24,388 nt of DNA from an uncultured Clostridia bacterium (GTDB taxonomy: Bacteria; Bacillota; Clostridia; Christensenellales; Borkfalkiaceae): assembly GCA_934230055.1 (NCBI GenBank), contig CAKQEE010000004.1, forward strand, positions 1 through 24,388. Direction: 5' to 3'. The notes beneath the pieces were generated by a model. That model saw nothing but the letters and a program-made list of their open reading frames with translations. It did no database searches and had not been told where the DNA came from. Below are positions 21,428 through 24,388 of this stretch, one piece after another; within the stretch, counting starts at the first letter, position 1; every line of letters begins with the position of its first letter. Position numbers and translations under genes: made by a program.

Positions 21428-24388
21428 CTAACCGTTATAAACTACGGTAGCGTTCGCGCTCCAACCTTTCGCGTAACCGCCGATGACGGAATCCGCGTCC
21501 TTAAACGGAACGGTTATTTTCTGCGAAGACTTCCAACCCGCAAACGCGGTGGCGGATACGGTCGTAACGTCGTCAGGGATTACGATATTCATAAGCGAAG
21601 AGCAACCCTCGAACGCGCCCGCTTCGATGTTTTGAAGCTCGCCTTTAAGGTCTACCGAAGTGAGCGAGGAGCAACCCTTGAACGCGTTTACGCCTACCAT
21701 TCTGTATTCGGTTAAAGGCGTCCAGATATGGCTGTCTCTGAAAGTCATTTCCACTTTCTTAAGCGCGGTGCAGTTTTCAAACGCGCCGTCCATAACCGCG
21801 TACATATCGTCGAATATAGCCGCCGTTAAAGCGGTGCAGTCCTTAAACGCGTATTTGCCGAGTACGGGGGTGCCGCCGTCGCTGAGGTAAGACATATTGC
21901 CGTGCATCTCGAAATTCACGAGCTTCTTGCAGCCGTAGAACGCGTATTCGTCTATGGAGTATTTAACGGGTCCGTCGTCGAAGGGGTTCATAGGATCTTC
22001 TACGAGCGGAAGAATTACTTCCGTAAGACCGGTGTTCGCAAACGCATAGCTCTGAATAACGTTCGCATAGGAAGGCCATTCGTACTTGCCGCCGTTTTCG
22101 TAACCGAAGTTAGTAAGCGAAGTGCAGTTTTCAAACGCGTGCGCGCCGATAACGCAGTTGCTCGATTCGTTTAAACCCCAATCCCATTCGGAACCGGTAG
22201 TTTCGGGCATTATCACGGAAACGAGTTTAGAACAACCGTAGAAGGCGTAGTTTCCGATAAAGTTGTACGTCACGGACTCTATGTCCCACATATTCTCGTC
22301 CGTAAATATGTCGGGGAGCTTCACGATGTCCTCTTTCTTATAGAACTCTTCGGAGTTAGACACAAAGTTCGGAAGCGTAACTTTGGTGAGCGAAGCACAG
22401 TTTTTGAACGCGCCGTCGCCGATCGCAAGCGTCTTGCCGCGATAACCCGTATCGCTTATGCCGTCCGCCGCAGAGGTTTCGTAGTCTATGGTAACTATGC
22501 CGGTGTTTTCAAACGCGTTGCTTCCGATGCCGGGACCGCCGCAGTTGAAGGTCTCGTCGTAATACTCGTCTATAAAATCCAAATATCTCGTCTTGGTAAT
22601 CTCTTCGCCGCCGTCCCTTAAACGATGAGGAATGGTAAGCGATTTAAGAGAGGTACAATCTTTGAACGCCTTGTCCGCAATGCGGAGCGCCTGCGTGCCG
22701 CCGCGCTCAAAGGTAATCGTTTCGAGAGAAGTACAACCCTCGAAAGCGGAAGCTCCGATATAGGTTATATTCTTGCCGATCGTTATCGATTTAAGTTCGG
22801 TACAGTTACGGAAAGTGGAATCCTCTATTCTCGTGAACTGCGAGGGAAGCGTTATCGAAGTGATATGCGAACCCGCAAGCGCGCCGGGCATTATAGAGGT
22901 TATGCTTTCGGGAACGACGAACGCGCCCGTCGTAACGGTGGTCTGATAATAAAGTATCGTCTTGTCGCCGTTATAAAGCGTTTTGGTTACTTCGTCGAAA
23001 AGTATGTCCGCGCCTTCCGCTTTAACCTCTATGCTTTCTATCGGGCAACCGCCGAAGGGGTTACCGCTTAAGGTAGTTACGGTATCGGGAAGAACCACGT
23101 CGGTGATGGCGGTGAACGCAAACGCGTTGTTGCCTATCGTGATAACGCCGGATTCGAGTTCCACGTCTTTAAGAGCGGAGCAATCTTCGAAAGCGTTTTC
23201 GCCGATGACGGTGTTGTTACCTGCAACCTTAACCGCCGTGATAAGCGAAAGTTTTGCAAACGCATAAGTGCCGATGGATTCTATACCTTCCGAAAGTTTG
23301 AATTCCTTGACGTTTTCGCAACCGTAGAACGCGTGATCGCCTATCTTCGTTACGGAATCGCCGAGAACTACGGCGGTTATACCCGTTTCCGTAAACGCGT
23401 ACGCGCCTATTTCTTTAAGGCTTTCCGTAGCGGAGAAGTTGAAGGAGGTTAAAGAGGTACCGCTGAACGCATACGCGCCGATTTCTTCAAGAATGCTGCC
23501 GCTTGCTACGTTTACTTTGCCCAATGCGGATACGTTATAGAACGCATGGTCGCCGATTTTTATTACGCACGCGGGGAGATCGAGCGATTTAACCGCCGTT
23601 CCCGCAAATGCGTATTCGAGAATTTCGAGGTTGTTTGTCGAATCGGAGAACTTGATTTCCGCAAGGTCCGCACAACCGTCGAACGCGTGGTTATCTATCG
23701 TTACCAAGCCTTTCGCGTTGGTAAAGTCTATGGAAGTAAGTCCGCTGTTATAGAACGCATAGTAAGCGATTCTTGCAAACGCGCTGCCTTCCGGTATGAT
23801 GACCGTGGTAAGAGAAGGACATTCCGCAAACACGTGGCTTTGGAGATCCATAACGTTACCGGGGAGGGTTACTTTTTCGAGCGAAGCGCAATCGTAGAAT
23901 ACGGATGCGTTATACTCGGCGTCGTCGTCCGACCAACCCTCGTTCTCGCCGAGAACCTGCAAGCCGAACGGCAATTCCACTTCGATAAGAGAAGAGCAAT
24001 GACGGAACGCCGCGTTGCCTATTCTCTCCAACGCGCAGTTGCCTTTTTCGTCTTTTGCAAAGGTCAAGGTTTCGAGATTAGTCGCGCCGAAGAAAGCTTT
24101 CTTGCCTATTTCGGTAACGGTACTCGGAATTTCTATACCCGTAAGCGCGGTAGTGCGCGCTTCCTGCGAAACGCCGAACGCGTAGTCGCTTATCTTAACG
24201 AGTCCTTCGTTAAGGTTAATCGTTTTGAGATATTGATTCTCGAAGAAAGCCTGTTCGCCGATCGTAACCGTTGTGGAAAGAACCGTATAACTTTCCTGCG
24301 TGTTGCACGCGGGATAGTATATAAGAATGTTCCTTTCCGCGTTGTAAATCGCGCCGTTTTCGCCGTCCTGATAGAGGTGGTTGTTACC
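21428..24388 (-). CDS. Large LRR_5 (BspA-like) repeat protein (partial, N-terminus missing)
   Basis: The reading frame is open from the right edge to a TAG at 21428-21430 (986 codons seen). An in-frame TTG at 24067 is not the start, because LRR repeats continue unbroken upstream of it (IGEQAFFENQYLKTINLNEG, then IGKKAFFGATNLETLTF). About 30 LRR_5 units of the form IGDHAFYGCENVKEFKLSEG are visible. Several are interrupted by longer loops, for example around the FIDEYYDETFNCGGPG segment. Two places carry the BspA-type spacer with YNGDKTILYYQT or YNAERNILIYYPA. The C-terminus ends WSANATVVYNG with no membrane helix, LPXTG or other anchor, so any anchor must lie in the missing N-terminal part. 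Its own terminator separates it from the MoxR operon. BspA-like proteins are typically secreted binding proteins. The ligand is unknown. Confidence 0.9.
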   Translation of the reverse strand, partial: GNNHLYQDGENGAIYNAERNILIYYPACNTQESYTVLSTTVTIGEQAFFENQYLKTINLNEGLVKISDYAFGVSQEARTTALTGIEIPSTVTEIGKKAFFGATNLETLTFAKDEKGNCALERIGNAAFRHCSSLIEVELPFGLQVLGENEGWSDDDAEYNASVFYDCASLEKVTLPGNVMDLQSHVFAECPSLTTVIIPEGSAFARIAYYAFYNSGLTSIDFTNAKGLVTIDNHAFDGCADLAEIKFSDSTNNLEILEYAFAGTAVKSLDLPACVIKIGDHAFYNVSALGKVNVASGSILEEIGAYAFSGTSLTSFNFSATESLKEIGAYAFTETGITAVVLGDSVTKIGDHAFYGCENVKEFKLSEGIESIGTYAFAKLSLITAVKVAGNNTVIGENAFEDCSALKDVELESGVITIGNNAFAFTAITDVVLPDTVTTLSGNPFGGCPIESIEVKAEGADILFDEVTKTLYNGDKTILYYQTTVTTGAFVVPESITSIMPGALAGSHITSITLPSQFTRIEDSTFRNCTELKSITIGKNITYIGASAFEGCTSLETITFERGGTQALRIADKAFKDCTSLKSLTIPHRLRDGGEEITKTRYLDFIDEYYDETFNCGGPGIGSNAFENTGIVTIDYETSAADGISDTGYRGKTLAIGDGAFKNCASLTKVTLPNFVSNSEEFYKKEDIVKLPDIFTDENMWDIESVTYNFIGNYAFYGCSKLVSVIMPETTGSEWDWGLNESSNCVIGAHAFENCTSLTNFGYENGGKYEWPSYANVIQSYAFANTGLTEVILPLVEDPMNPFDDGPVKYSIDEYAFYGCKKLVNFEMHGNMSYLSDGGTPVLGKYAFKDCTALTAAIFDDMYAVMDGAFENCTALKKVEMTFRDSHIWTPLTEYRMVGVNAFKGCSSLTSVDLKGELQNIEAGAFEGCSSLMNIVIPDDVTTVSATAFAGWKSSQKITVPFKDADSVIGGYAKGWSANATVVYNG

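Noticed and set aside
24065..24067. TTG as start of the right-hand LRR gene
   Set aside because: LRR-type coding continues in the same frame to the window edge with no stop, so the true start lies outside.

Overview
The window comes from an endospore-forming bacterium, most likely an uncultured member of the Clostridia. The left edge carries forespore and germination genes (spoIIR, sleB, ypeB). Ribosome binding sites are of the AGGAGG type, surface proteins are lipoproteins, and LRR_5/BspA-like and InlB-type repeat proteins are abundant, as in gut Firmicutes. No rRNA, tRNA, CRISPR array, transposase or phage gene was seen. Every convincing gene lies on the minus strand, so transcription runs from high to low coordinates.

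Layout in transcription order, right to left. (1) 24388-21428 is the 3' part of a very large LRR_5 surface-type protein, closed by a strong terminator at 21211-21246. (2) A near-consensus promoter (21148-21177) and a structured leader of about 145 nt precede a tight seven-gene run, 20996-7303. It encodes a membrane protein with an InlB-type repeat, a MoxR AAA+ ATPase, a DUF58 protein, a BatA-like membrane protein with a degenerate VWA, a large membrane protein with two intact VWA domains, a 937-aa LRR_5 lipoprotein and a 1065-aa Ig-plus-helical lipoprotein. It ends at a terminator at 7227-7281. (3) uxaC, KDPG aldolase and KDG kinase form a uronate catabolic operon (7121-4126), with a palindromic operator-like site on its -35 box. 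(4) About 480 bp of intergenic DNA holds a bidirectional terminator, a repeated 44-bp element and the promoter region of an HtrA-type lipoprotein protease (3644-2391). (5) A sigmaF/sigmaG-like promoter (2259-2287) precedes spoIIR, sleB and ypeB. The ypeB gene runs off the left edge.

How the genes work together. The MoxR/DUF58/VWA block resembles the Bat/MoxR-VWA chaperone-like operons. Here it is translationally packed with two large lipoproteins, which suggests an ATPase-driven membrane complex that assembles or acts on a cell-surface structure. The function of this combination is not known to me and it is the best candidate for an undescribed system. The spore operon links the early forespore signal (SpoIIR) with the cortex-lytic pair SleB/YpeB. 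YpeB carries an extraordinary N-terminal K/E/R/A-rich extension of about 235 residues ahead of its membrane segment. The uronate operon converts glucuronate or galacturonate to fructuronate or tagaturonate, and KDG to pyruvate plus glyceraldehyde-3-phosphate. The middle steps must be encoded elsewhere.
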